From Escarpia spicata (lineage: Eukaryota; Annelida; Polychaeta; Sabellida; Siboglinidae), in the NCBI GenBank assembly GCA_963995525.1, contig OZ023206.1:2046001-2110000 (forward strand): DNA of 64,000 bases, read 5' to 3'. Below the pieces are notes generated by a model, which searched no databases, was not told where the DNA came from, and saw only the letters and a list, made by a program, of their open reading frames with translations. The position numbers and the translations under genes were made by a program. Shown here in pieces: positions 12,249 through 24,013 of this stretch; the stretch's first letter is position 1; every line of letters begins with the position of its first letter.

Positions 12249-12310
12249 ATAATTATTTAAGTTTTAGAATATAAATATATATGTATATATATATATATTC
12301 ATATATATAT

Positions 12311-12342
<32 letters not shown>

Positions 12343-12427
12343 ATATATAATATATATATATATATATAAATGAATATATATATATATATAAAGTATAATT
12401 ATTTAAGTTTTAGAATATCAATATATG

Positions 12428-12463
<36 letters not shown>

Positions 12464-12470
12464 TATACGC
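12249..12470. repeat. AT microsatellite with duplicated flank
   Basis: Long (TA)n tracts occur twice, each preceded by AGTATAATTATTTAAGTTTT (12,248 and 12,393), so the microsatellite with its flank was duplicated. Confidence 0.9.
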
Positions 12471-12586
12471 CATGTATATGTCAAAATTGCACATTCTACG
12501 AAACATAATAAATACGAGCTGATCCACACAAACCAGAAACACCAAATGACACTGATTCTCAACAATCAGTATCACGTATACCTAGT

Positions 12587-14994
12587 ATGGCAGCGAGAAA
12601 GAGCACTGGTTCGACATATTGGTCTCTCTGTGTTGTATGTTCGAAGAATTCACACAGGAAAGACGATAGGTTGCATAAAATTGAAACATTTCAACGGGCA
12701 ACCAACCTGAAGAAGGTTGCATGTCAAAGAGGAGGCGAAGAAATTACACGCACAATATCAGAGGAGGACTTGATAGCTAAGGATGCCGTGTACCACTCAT
12801 CATGTCTTTCATCCTACCTGAGTAAAACAAATCTTAAAGCAAAGGCACCGTCGTCAACAGTTACAACACAGTGTCCTTATGACACTGCATTCTACAGTTT
12901 GATTCAAAATATAGTTTCAATGGGATCTCGAACGACATGGGCTCAGAGAATACAGTCATCAGAGACGCAAAGGGAAGCAGTAGTATAGGGCTGTCTAGAA
13001 AGAAGCCAGCACTCATCAGGTGGACATTAACGAGGCACGTCATGAGTGAATATGTTAAAGCAATGCGGGAAGGGAGTGGTTTGTCTACAAGTACTGAAGA
13101 CAAGGATCACAAAGAAGTACTGGCATTCACACTGAAGAGGGATGACGAGCATGCTGTTAACAACGTGACCAATCCGTTCGAGCCTGAATTTCACCCAGAT
13201 GCACTCACCAACTTATCCACGGGGCTGCATGCAACACTGGATGTGCAAAATTCGCTCCTCAACATTGTAGGTACTGGGGGGGGGGAGAAGCTGAAGAAAT
13301 GTGTGCATGGCGCACTTGAATCAGGTGAAACGTGCAGCTTCTACAGCCCCATCAACAAGTCAGGCCTGATAACATTTTCTGGCATGGCGAAAAAGGCCAA
13401 GTTGAAGTGTGGCAAGGGAGGCGTTGTAACAGCAGCTATTAGTCCAGAGATTGTGTTCCGCAGAGCCCTGCCGTTGGCGAGGTGCAGAGATGATGTTTCT
13501 ATGGCCACCGTTCTCGACCACCCGATAGGGCCAGTGCCGATGGCCATTTTTCATGCTGGTGGTACAATGCGGAAAACTAACAAGGCGGAACCGGACCATC
13601 AACTAGAAGCTCAAGACGAGAGAGTATATGAACTACCATAAAGCACCACTGCAACCACAGTGTATATTAGGGATGCCATGGACGTCATTCAAATGATGGC
13701 GAGGGACCAATTCAATTCATTTGATGCATTAACGGTAGCATACTTCAGGCAACTTCTGACAGGATTTCAGAGAGCTGACACAGTTGTGGAAGCGTTTGAT
13801 AGATATGATGACGATAACTCTGTGAAAACTGCTGAAAAGGACCGCCGCGCAGGATCAACATCTGCTTGCAAGCAGTACCAGGTGATTGGTGGGCGCCCAG
13901 TACCTCCACGGAAAATGTTCCTCAATGTTCCACTCAACAAGCAATCACTAGTGAACTTTCTTTGTGAATATGTGGTTTGCCATGCATCATCCCAGTGGCT
14001 GGAAGCACACACAACGTGTACACTCCTGGTTGTTGGAGGCTTCGTCAATGGTGAGGTAGTGAAATTAATCAGTAGTCGAGGTGTAGAAGAAGACAGACAC
14101 TTTGCCAGTACACAAGAAGAAGCTGACACCAGGATGCTTCTGCATGCTGGTTTTGCTGATTCAGACTTCGGAGCACGTGGTGTTCTAGGAACCGTAATAA
14201 TTAAGTCATCAGACACAGATGTTTTAGTGCTTGCTGCATACTGCTTTCCGAAAATGGCGAATACAGTCAACATGTGGATTGAAACTGGCACCATCACCAG
14301 CACCACAGACAAGCGCTGATTTGTACCTGTGCATTCGATTTGTACTGCACTCGGTCCGCAGTTCTGCAACATACTTCCCGCCATGCATTCACTAACAGGG
14401 TGTGACTCAATTTCCTCCCTGTTTGGAATTGGGAAAAAACTGTTTTCATCGTTGTTATATAGAATGAATCTTGCCGACGTAGGAAACAGCGATAAAGAGG
14501 CTGCACCATCAGCAGCGCGGACATTCACAGCAGCCTTGTACAACCTAAGGGACACAGAGAAGAGTGCACACATCAAACTTAACTGTTTGCGGCTAAGAAT
14601 ATCAACAAGAAGGACAAGTAGTTGGCGAAGCTTCCCCATAATTGAAGCAAGTTTCGAGGAACATGCAAGGCGGGCACAGTGTCAAACGAAGACTTGGATG
14701 TCTTCACTTGTGGCCAAGCTAGATACAGGGTCCACATTGCAGCATGAAATGGTGAGAAAGAATGGCAAACTTGTACCTGTCTTCTTCAAAGGTCCAATGG
14801 CGTCAGAGTTCCTGGAAGGACTCATATGTTCCTGCTCAAGTAGAGGTTGCTGCACAATCAATTGTTCATACAGTCAGAACAGTTTGTGTTGCACAGAGCT
14901 TTGCACATGTCATGGGAATAAAAACTGTGGAAACCCACGTTCGACTGGCGACCAAGACATCCTACGTGACGATGATGACCATGACAGTGAATAG
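12587..14994 (+). pseudogene. element-encoded protein with XPG/FEN1-like nuclease motifs
   Basis: One gene of about 800 codons is spread over four open pieces. The first frame (12,587-12,988) shifts near 12,940-12,985 into a second frame, which is interrupted by TAA at 13,639 and TGA at 14,317. The N-terminus holds CVVCSK and ISEEDLIAKDAVYHSSC, a Cys/His cluster likely to bind zinc. The middle holds EAFDRYDDDNSVKTAEKDRR (resembles the XPG N-region FDG..P..K pattern), EEADTRMLLHA (EAxA-like acidic motif), IIKSSDTDVLVLAA (DSDxL-like) and LTGCDSISSLFGIGKK (GCDY...GIG-like). That ordered series is what XPG/FEN1 nucleases show. The C-terminus is a Cys cluster including LCTCHGNKNCGNP. The protein probably served the surrounding mobile element; the enzymatic role is inferred. 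This copy is inactive. Confidence 0.7.
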
Positions 14995-15284
14995 AAACTA
15001 AAGGTGGGTAGAATGTTTCTAGTAGCCTCGGAAAATGGACTCACCAATGTGCAATCCTTTGTGATGATTGAATAGTTTTGCAGATACAAACAGATTTTTA
15101 AGGTGTTGTCAAACATAAATGGTAACTACATCGATGTTGACCGTTCAACGTCCGCTTCACATAGTTGTAGCTCTGTTAAACAGTCCCATGCAATACCTAA
15201 TTTTGACGGGGGCACAATACGTTTTCCAATGGTAGATGAAGTTGCCTTGTGTACATTGGCAAATAGATTTTATTTTGAATATTA

Positions 15285-15783
15285 AGAAGTTGATGTGGAC
15301 TTTGTTTGACCTTCACTACACGCGTACTGCGTCACTCGATGGTTCGACTTTATATCTCCTTTTCACGGCGAGAAATTATGCTTTCCAGTGGTATATGACT
15401 TGGCCATGAGTATGTAGGTGACGCATATATACGTAACCAATGAAATTGTGTAACGTTTGCGGAATATCGCAATTTCTAACATTCATCCATTGACGGTGAT
15501 CCTGTTTGAACGCCGCTCCACACAAATTGCTTCACCTCACAGCGCCATGTCAAACCGCATTTTAACGGGGAGAAATTGTACTTTCATACAGTGTATGACT
15601 TGCCGTAGTCGTGAAGTAGAAACACAGTCAATGTAACTTTATGATGTTCGCGGCATTGTAAACTTTCGAATATTCGTCATTTGATGGGTGACCTTGTTTG
15701 ACCTTGTCGTCACTCTTATCATTCCAGGATACAACATCATATCGTACACTGTCTTGAATGTGCGACTATACGCTTTCCAGAGA
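15285..15783 (-). repeat. right inverted arm, truncated
   Basis: Reverse complement of the left arm from about 11,960 to 11,468. It contains two and a half of the ~197-bp subrepeats and ends at the junction with the gypsy-like element. Confidence 0.88.
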
Positions 15784-15806
15784 AAGGAGACAAACTGACT
15801 CTAAAC

Positions 15807-16283
15807 ATGGCCATGAATATTGGTCAGAACTACGAGACGTCCCAGGAAAGTATGCACGCGATAAACGCCGATGAAGACCCCACAATTCATGCCGTGAACA
15901 CTGGAGGTCGGAGAAAACCGAGGATAGCTGGACGTTCGAGGAACTGGTCACAGTCCAGATTCCACAAAGACCATGCTAAACAGAAAGCGAGATACAAGGA
16001 TCAACGGATGTGTCAGAAATGCGGGTACAAAATATCGCACGAACGTTGCCCCGCTAAGGACAGCAAGTGCCACTACTGTCATAAGAAGGGACATTTTGTG
16101 TCAATGTGCCGCAACAAGGCGAGCGCCCACATAGTTGAGGACATGTGTGGCTTTGAGCAATCAGATGATGACGGCGACGCACATCTGATCAATACCATCA
16201 CCGATGCAGAAGGCGACTGGTGGGAACGCATAGGTGTAAACGGAACACACATCAAAATGCAGATAGACACCGGCGCTACGTAA
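15807..16283 (+). pseudogene. gag nucleocapsid and start of protease
   Basis: The frame contains a first knuckle-like CQKCGYKISHERC and a canonical CCHC knuckle CHYCHKKGHFVSMC, which bind element RNA in the particle. It runs on into the protease active site MQIDTGAT and then a stop (TAA at 16,281-16,283), so protease is cut right after its catalytic DTG. The N-terminal gag is missing. Confidence 0.85.
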
Positions 16284-16666
16284 TCTCTGATGCCGTACAA
16301 CGTGTACAGAGATATGCACTGCAATCACCCAATCATAAAGACCGCTAGCAAGTTCAAATGGTACACTCGTCACCCAATTAAGGTAGAAGGCTGTGTCACA
16401 CTCCCAACTCGGTACAAAACAAATGCGTTAAGGCATAGTACTACATTGTACATGTAGACCAGAAACCATTGTTATCAGGGCATGCTAGCATGCAGCTAGG
16501 CTTGATCGAGAGAACACACACTGTCGCCAATGAGCTTGACAAGTACCTGAAGCAAACTACAGGTACGCACACAGAGACGTATTCCATCAAGATCGACCCT
16601 ATTGTACCCGGACCAAGGCGTTAGCCAAAAGCATTATCTGCAAAGATACGTACGAAACTGAAAGAA

Positions 16667-17395
16667 ATGGAAACTGATGGCCACATTACTAAAGTGACAG
16701 AACCCACTGACTGGGTTAATTCCATGGTCACTATGATCCGCAATGAAAAGTTGAGGATCTGCTCCGATCCCAAAGACGTCAACAAAGCCATTAGACGAGA
16801 GCACTACCCCATTCCGACAGTGGAAGAAGTGATAGCATCAATACCAGGTGCCAAAATGTTCTCCAAAATATACGCAAAGTCGGGATTCCTGCAGATCAAA
16901 CTTGGCTATGAATCAAGTCTTCTAACGACTTTCAACACGCCGATCGGAAGATACAGGTGGTTACGCCTCCGGTTTGGCATAAAGTCGACTCCAGAGATTT
17001 ACCAACGAATCATGGACGACATGCTAGAAGACATCGATGGCGCACGGGCCATCATGGGCGATATCCTGGTCGCAGGCGAAACGCCACAGGAGCACGACTA
17101 GCTCATCAGGAAAGTCGTAGATAGAGCGACAGAATGGAACCTGAAGCTCAGCTTTGACAAGTGTCAAGTAAAACAGCCACAGGTGAATTACGTTGGACAC
17201 TTGGGGACAGACCAGGGCTTGCAACCAGATCCAGAGAAAGTACGTGCAGTACACAAAATGCCAGTTCCCCAAAGCAAGGAAGACGTGCGCAGATTTCTTG
17301 GATTTGTCCAATATCTGTCGAAATTCATCCCAAACATGAGTACAGTGGACGCTCCACTTCGGGATGTGATGAAACGAGACGTCGATTTTCACTGA
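16667..17395 (+). pseudogene. Ty3/gypsy-like reverse transcriptase with lost catalytic residues
   Basis: Two frames (16,667-17,101 and 17,183-17,395) give the RT. Visible are VNSMVTMIRNEKLRICSDPK, HYPIPTVEEV, FSKIYAKSGFLQIKL, YRWLRLRFGIKSTPEIYQ, AIMGDILVAG and VRRFLGFVQYLSKFIPNM. The catalytic aspartate of the LDA motif is tyrosine (KIYAKSG) and the YxDD box is IMGD, so the polymerase site has lost aspartates in two motifs. A stop at 17,099 follows. Confidence 0.88.
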
Positions 17396-18620
17396 GGCAA
17401 GCCACAACAGAGAAGCTTCGAAGAGCTGAAGGAACTTTGTTGCAGTGCGCCAGTGTTGGCGTATTACGATGTGACAAAAGATGTCACAATACAGTGTGAT
17501 GCGAGTAGCAACGGACTAGGAGGAGTCCTCCTACAAGACGGTCGTCCAGTAGCCTACACGTCGAGAACGCTCACACCAACCCAACAGAGATGAGGGAAAT
17601 GGAAAAGGAAATGTTAGCTACCGTGCATAGCTGCAAGAAATTCAATTACCACATCTTTGGAAAAACTACAACGGTTGAGAGCAATCACAAACCACTTCAG
17701 GCTATATGCGCAAAGCCACTGCTATCAGCGCCCATGAGGTTACAAGTAATGTTGCTAAGACTGCAACAGTACGGCTTGAACGTGACGTACAAGTCAAGCA
17801 AGGAAATCCCTATGGGAGATGCACTGAGGCGTGCCCACCTGCCCGATGTAGTACCTTATATTGAGCCTGTCATGGTCAATATGATCAACTTCATCACCGT
17901 AACACATACACGATACAAGCAGTTTCAGGAATGCACAACCAATTACCTGAACGAGCTACACACTATGATCCTCAAGGGCTGGCCAGATACATAGCAGGAA
18001 ACATCGCACACAATCAGAATGTACTGGACAATACGTGACGAACTCTCCGTATCTGACGGTGTAGTGTACAAAGGTATGCTAATCGTGGTGTCGCCATGCA
18101 CGAGGCCAAACATGCTTGCACAAATACACGAGTCGCGCATGAGCATAACGAAATGCAAGCAACGAGCACGAGAAGCACTATACAGGCCAGGGATGACGCA
18201 ACAAATCGAAAATCTCGTGAATGATTGCGCTGCGTGTAATACGCACCAGAATAAGTAACGAACCGAAACGCTCAAGCCAACGAAAACACCCGATCTGCCT
18301 TGGATTGAGGTAGCTGCGGACATGTTCGAGTAGTAACGAAATAACGACTTGGTCACTGTGGATTACTATTCCAAGTACATAGAAGTCAACAAACTCGAGA
18401 ATTTGAGCAGCGCAGCGACAATTGATTCCCTCAAGTCACAGATGAGTCTGCACGGTATTGCAGAACAATTTAGATCTGACAATGCGACTCAGTTCTCGTC
18501 TCGCGAATTTGCGCTATTCTGCAAAGATTACCAGTTCGAACACTGCACGTCATCTCCTGCCTTCTCACAGTCGAAGCAGCAGAAAGAGCGGTACAGATTG
18601 TGAAACGACTTTGGCGAAAG
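17396..18620 (+). pseudogene. RNase H and integrase remnants
   Basis: RNase H is seen as CDASSNGLGGVLLQDGRPVA (17,500-17,560), then a stop. After 17,590 the frame gives the rest of RNase H (FNYHIFGKTTTVESNHKPL). The integrase zinc finger is seen at 18,130-18,250 (ALYRPGMTQQIENLVNDCAA with CNTHQNK following). The core contains VTVDYYSKYIEV and RSDNATQFSSREF, the aspartate motifs of the D,D,E core. Stops at 18,256 and 18,332 break it. Confidence 0.8.
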
Positions 18621-19100
18621 TGTACAGACAAACACTTGGCCTTGCTAGATTACCGCATTACGCCGCTGGAAAGCTGTAATGTGTCACCAGCCCAGCTATG
18701 CATGAGTCGCAGGCCTAGAAACTAAAGCTAACTGCCTACGACGTGACAAAAGTAAGACGCAGCCTGGACCGGGACAAAGAGAACCAGCGTTACTATCAGG
18801 ACCGGAAAGTCGACGGGGATCTCCCTGTACTTCTGCCAGGAAATCCAGTGAGGATGGCTCCATTTCCGAACTCCAAGAAATAGCTACATGCCAAAGTTGT
18901 AAGCCAACATCAAGCTCCTCGATCGCATGTCGTTGAATGGAACGGGAAAAAGCACAGGAGCAGCAGAAGACACCTGCGACTGTCAACGGTCGGAGCGGAA
19001 CGGGTATACCCCAGAGTCAGGACAGAAATATGCCGTGAGCGAGCTTCACGTCTAGCTGTTTGTTCCTGGCGGAAACTCAATTACAGCCGTTGATTTGTTG

Positions 19101-19489
19101 AGAGCGGCAATACTGTCAGTCACACGGTCCAATACACAAGTGTATAATTATTACAGCGGGGCCAGCAGGCACGAATAAACAGTCAGTGCAAAGGTGGCTC
19201 ACTTCAAGACGTACGTAACAGCCCAATTTCAATTTGCCAACACCAATTACGAGAACCAGGGAGCAATGTCTGGTTTGTTGTAATAGTGTGTTATCTACAT
19301 ATAAGGGCCTACTATCTCACTTCACTCATGTCGGTCACTCGGGTCAAACTCTCTTTCCAAACACTAGTCTTCTTCATATCCCCACGCTGTCCTTTGTTCC
19401 CGTGGTTCCAACCCCACATTCCCTTTAGCGAGTCGATAAATGTATAATCTGGTCTGACTTGTTCTTCCATGTGTTTGCTGCAACGGGAT
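19101..19489. other. no gene recognised
   Basis: Probably the 3' tail of the gypsy-like element followed by unassigned sequence; no LTR end could be placed. Confidence 0.4.
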
Positions 19490-19493
19490 GGGC

Positions 19494-19800
19494 TTAATTG
19501 GGTGCAATCATTATTTCATATTTATGTCTACAACAGTGTCCAGCAAATCTCACCCTTATTTCATGGATCTTCTGAGTAATTCCGTTTGTATCTCTATACA
19601 AGTGACACGTGTTTTCCCCGTTAATGTTGAATATGGCTTGCAACATACTTGTAAAACACCCATCTAGTTGCGTTCTGGGAGTCTTTGTTAATGTCCATGA
19701 CTCGCATCCGTGCAGCAGCAGAGACTCCACCGTTACAACGAACCGCTGTTGCTTGATCTTGCATGAAAGTATAGGCCAATATTTCAAAACAAGTGTTCTT
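19494..19800 (-). mobile_element. LINE remnant, post-RT region
   Basis: A 97-codon minus-strand frame reads LLLHGCESWTLTKTPRTQLD, followed by IHEIRVRFAGHCCRHKYE. This is the conserved region after the reverse transcriptase in LINEs of the type that encode LLYGCESWT and RLRFAGHCWR. Only this fragment remains. Confidence 0.75.
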
Positions 19801-19829
19801 AGTTCGTTTTCATGTTACTGCCTTCCTGA

Positions 19830-20150
19830 TCTGGATATATTTAGTTGCAAAGATGGCTCAAGTGCCCGAGGTAGGAATGCGCTACTGGCTCATATTCGTG
19901 AAGCAAAAACATTGAACACTCTCAAGAGGCTGCTAAAAACACATTTGTTCCTGGCCCATTTTGGTGCTTAACTCTTTCTAGTCAGTTGTTATTACATTTT
20001 TAAACAGTATATATATATTCATCTTATTATATCCAACCTTCTGAAAATTTTCATTTTTTATCATGCTATCGTTTTTATGCTTTGTTTTTTCTGTCCATGA
20101 TTATTCTATTGATTGTGTACAGCGCTTTTGAGCAGGCTTTTATGTATGAA
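19830..20150 (+). mobile_element. 3' end of a CR1/L2-type LINE
   Basis: The frame reads ARGRNALLAHIREAK and TLKRLLKTHLFLAHFG then a stop, matching the C-terminal FRRxLKTHLF of CR1/L2 reverse transcriptases. The 3' untranslated part carries TTGTGTACAGCGCTTTTGAG (about 20,114), the short conserved tail motif seen in many such LINEs and their SINEs. Confidence 0.7.
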
Positions 20151-20379
20151 AATGAATGGAATGAACTTTCTTACGTTTCATCCCAGTTCAGCAGATCTGA
20201 GACGGCTGTCCGTGAACTGCTAGTAGCAGTGGTGGCATCTGTTGGAACTACAAGCATTTTCTTCTAGTTTTGATTAAGCAAGCCCCGTGATGACGTGATC
20301 TGCCAAGAAAATCGGTGCTTTCGCCAGGAAGAGCCTCCGACGGGCCAATATCAGCAATAACACGATCATGGAACGTACC

Positions 20380-21340
20380 GGTCAGAAGCATGCATCAATA
20401 CTCATCACCCAGCGACGCCTTTGGTGGTTCGGCCACCTGCAATGTATGGCACCAAACTACCCTCACAATGACGCACTGTCTATTGCGTCATCGTCCACAA
20501 TCTCTGTCTCCTCCGTGCCTCTCCTCCACATGACGACCTGTCTATTGCGTCCTCCTCCACAATCCGTGTGACCTTCATATCTCTCCTGACCACGACACCC
20601 TGTCTATTGCGTCCTCTTCCACAACATATCTCACCTCCATGTCTCTCCTGACCATGACGCCCTGTCTATTGTGTCCTCCTCCATAACATCTGTCACCTCC
20701 ATGTATCTCCGCACCACGACGCCCTGTCCATTGCGTCCTCCTCCACAACATCTGTCATATCCATGTCTCTTCTCACCTCGACGCCCTGTCGATTGCGTCC
20801 TCCTCCACAACCTCTGTCACCTCCGTGTCTCTCCTCACCACGACTCCCTGTCCATTCCTTCCTCCTCCACTTCTCTCACCTCCATGTCTCTCCTCATCAC
20901 GACGCCCTGTCCATTACGTCCTTCTCTACAACCTCTGTCAACTCCATGTCTCTCCTGACCATAACGCCCTGTTTATTGCGTCCTCCTTCACAACGTCTGT
21001 CACCTCCATGTCTCTCCTCACCATGACGCCATGTCTATTGCGTCATCCTTCACAAAATCTGTCACCTCCATGTCTCTCCTCACCATGATGCCCTGTCTAT
21101 TGCGTCCTCCTCCACAATCTCTGTCACCTCCATGTCTCTCCTGGCCACGACGCCCTGTCTATTGCGTCATCCTCCACAACATTTGTCACCTCCATGTCTC
21201 TCCTCACCATGACGCCCTGTATATTGCGTCATCCTTCACAGCATATGTCACCTCCATGCCTCTCCTCACCATGACGCCTTCTCTATTGCGTCATCCTCCA
21301 CAACATATGTCACCTCCATGTCTCTTCTCACCACGGAAAC
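20380..21340 (+). repeat. ~62-bp minisatellite grown from a LINE fragment
   Basis: The left edge (20,400-20,460) encodes RRLWWFGHLQCM, a degraded LINE post-RT motif (RRLRWFGH). Immediately after it, about fourteen units of 62 bp follow, each with CCATGACGCCCTGTCTATTG and CACCTCCATGTCTCTCCT. The first unit continues the LINE reading (PHNDALSIASS), so the array was seeded on the fragment. Confidence 0.85.
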
Positions 21341-21439
21341 ACCTTACATAAGGAAACTGAAAATGCAATGCTGCCATCTGGCGAATTGTGTGCTTACTAT
21401 GTATTTGTGTCACAACTGGCGCAATGTCGAGTCATCTTT

Positions 21440-21960
21440 ACAAGGACAGATTGTGGGGAATGGAAGAAGGGTGAGTGGGGAGAGAGTCCGGGACAATACG
21501 AAGAGAATGGTAGGGTTGGGAGGAGGGGTGTAATGGAGGGGAGACTGGAGGAAGGAGTGAATGAGTTGTATCTGACTCTGACATGTGACAGGGTTGGGAG
21601 GAGGGGTTTAGAGGAATGGAGAATGGAGGAAGGTGTGAATGAATTGTATCTGACCCTGACATGTGACAGGATTAGGAGGAGGGACTAGAGGAAGGGAGAC
21701 TGGAGGAAGGGGTGAATGAGTTGTATCTGACTCTGACAGGGTTGGAAGGATGGACTGGAGGAAGGGGTGAATGTTGTATCTCACTCTAACATGTGGTAGG
21801 GTTGGGAGGAGTGTAGAGAAAGGTAGACTGGAGGAAGGGGTGAATGAGTTGTATCTCACCCTAACCTGTGATATGGTTGGGAGGAGGGGGTGTAGAGGAA
21901 GGGAGACTGGAGGAAGGGGTGAATGAATTGCACTTGACACCGACATGTGAGAGGGTTGGG
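21440..21960. repeat. G-rich ~60-bp minisatellite
   Basis: About eight diverged units share GGAGACTGGAGGAAGGGGTG, AATGAGTTGTATCTGAC and GACAGGGTTGGGAGGAGGG. The plus strand is rich in G-runs. Confidence 0.88.
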
Positions 21961-23863
21961 AGAACTATTGGAAATAGCACAGCAAATTAGCATGCCACAT
22001 ATAACATGGCAATGGCAGCTAAGTAGGAAGAAACTTCAGAAGGCTAAGCAATGACTCAGTCGTAGAAACAGGGGTGGAAGACAAACAACCCAAGTGGGAT
22101 AAAAATTTAGGAATTTGTACAGAGTATTTTTAATTCAGAGAAAACACATAAACTACTGTTATTGCGACCATGACTTTTTAAATAAGTTTATAGAGACAGT
22201 GTTAATGAATGTCAAATATTTCAAAGACGTTCAAGTTGGGGATTAACAAAATAAGTGTCTTCTTGTGTTCCTTTATATAAAAATAACTAATACACAAGTT
22301 ACTACTGATAGTATACATACTTGAATCGTGTGAAGTTTGCTTATTACCCCAATATTAACAAAAACCCAACATTACCCAGCTAAATGTAGGTCTACACACC
22401 ATAAACTGTGTTCATCTTGGAACCAATGAGCATCCAGTTTTCACCAGGTCAGATATCCACAGCTAGACGAGCATGTCGATAAATCTTTAAATATTTTACT
22501 ACAAAAACCTACCATTTTCATTATAACATACTGGCATCTAAAATATAAGGCAACAATGTTGTATTTTGAACATAGATATCAGTAAACCACACATGGTTCA
22601 TCCAACTCTACAAAAAAGCTGGCATGGGACATGTGAAATGTTGCACATTCTAATGAAATGCATCACAAGATTTCTTTCCTCTACAAATCAATTTCTGTGT
22701 GAAAAATATTCAGTAAGTATTTGGCATATTTGGCATTTGCGCCCAATAAATACTTTGTATCTGACCATGACTTCTGTCGGCATGATCTAGTGGTATGATT
22801 GCACATAATTACCTTCTCTCCATCATATTAACATCTTTTTGTGAATCTGCCCTTCAACATTCAAGGACATTTTACTTCTAGAAAATGTGAACAAATAAAG
22901 TAAAATTACAAAGAATTCATATCTACAGGCTAGTGGTACAATTCATTGAGACAATAGTTAACCTCCTATTTCGCATATATCTAATCTACACATTTCATAT
23001 CACTGAAGCTACACACAAGTTTACAGTGTCTAGATTCTGTTGGCAACATTGAAAATACATTGTTTGTTTCAACCCAAATGACAAAGTTAGATGTTAGCTA
23101 TAGTGGTCGAAAAGCCAACAACTGTTGATGCTAGATAGATTTCCAACAAGTTTAGTTTGATTGTGTTATTTTCTGTAGTTTCATAGATGCCGACATTTGA
23201 TTGGCAAGAATGCTATTGTCCGGTTACCTAGAGATAAACATGTTACGGATTTATAGTTTCAAGTCAACAATAAAGGATCTCTTACCAAGAAAATGTGGCA
23301 AGTCTGTTTAAAATAAGTGGCTCCTATCAGCTGTATGTAAACAATTGTGAAACACTCACAAACATGTCCTGATAACATAACAACAAACATATTATTACTG
23401 ACTATACCGAATCATTTGTAAATAAAACATACTATACCAAATCATTTGTAAATATCCATTTCAGTGTTAAAAATAACCCGATAGAAAAAATTTGCATTTG
23501 TTTCTATTGAATATCAAAAAATCAATGTCATTAATCTAAATTTTACATTTGCTGGTTAATCATAATTATGTACATATCACAGTGAAACAGTTCTGTTGGG
23601 AGTGTGCCAACAGCCACGCTGCATTAACAGACAACGGCAGGAAACAACGAAATGATGGCATCATGATAAAGAGCCACCGTTAACATTAATGTCATCGTGC
23701 ATCTACAAAGCGTACAAGTGCAGATGTAGAACACAACAGCATTGCTGACATGCAGTACAACTGTGTGTTACGTGCCTACAGTGAGATCTAGGGTGTGATT
23801 TGAGTGAGGTCGCTTGTCAGTATCTGTCGTCGTCTTGTTTTCCCATTCCACCTGATGTGTCCA
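21961..23863 (-). other. AT-rich sequence, partly the 3' untranslated region of the Cys-rich gene
   Basis: It directly follows the stop codon at 23,864-23,866 on the minus strand. No other coding or RNA feature was recognised. A polyadenylation signal could not be fixed. Confidence 0.45.
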
Positions 23864-24013
23864 TTACAGCAGCAGCAGCAGGCTGACAGAGTACATGATA
23901 AGCGATGCTATCGCAATATTCACTTTTACCCAGAATCCACCATGCAGGAACCCAGAGGCTGAATTCAAGTTATCGGCGTTGCATTTGTTGGTGATGTAGC
24001 ATCTTTTGCATTC
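23864..24013 (-). CDS. Cys-rich protein, terminal exon with GPI-type tail
   Basis: Acceptor TTTGTAG, 49 codons and TAA. Begins ECKRCYITNKCNADNLNSAS and ends IAIASLIMYSVSLLLLL. The hydrophobic tail with no following charged residues is that of a GPI signal rather than a transmembrane anchor with cytoplasmic tail. Confidence 0.68.
   Translation of the reverse strand, partial: ECKRCYITNKCNADNLNSASGFLHGGFWVKVNIAIASLIMYSVSLLLLL

Larger units (their letters stand above)
11240..15783 (+). mobile_element. DNA element with long inverted-repeat arms and an XPG/FEN1-like gene
   Basis: The right arm (15,285-15,783) is, reverse-complemented, a close copy of about 11,468-11,960 in the left arm. Shared text includes AGAGTGACGACAAGGTCAAA, GAATATTCGAAAGTTTACAA and TGTGTTTCTACTTCACGACT. 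The left arm continues outward to about 11,240, whereas the right arm stops abruptly at 15,783 where a gypsy-like gag begins, so the right end is truncated. Between the arms lies one plus-strand gene, broken by a frameshift and two stops. The arms-plus-gene layout is that of a cut-and-paste or related DNA transposon, but no standard DDE transposase motif was recognised. Confidence 0.72.
15784..19100 (+). mobile_element. dead Ty3/gypsy-like LTR retrotransposon, no LTR recognised
   Basis: In plus-strand order there are a nucleocapsid with zinc knuckles, an aspartic protease start, reverse transcriptase, RNase H, an HHCC integrase finger and an integrase core. That order (integrase after RNase H) is Ty3/gypsy. 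No flanking long terminal repeat was recognised on either side, the gag starts at once after the truncated transposon arm, and the coding region is cut by many stops. Clade not resolved. There is no envelope-like frame. Confidence 0.85.

Noticed and set aside
19100..19250. 3' LTR of the gypsy-like element
   Set aside because: No matching 5' copy and no TG...CA ends with a duplication could be read.
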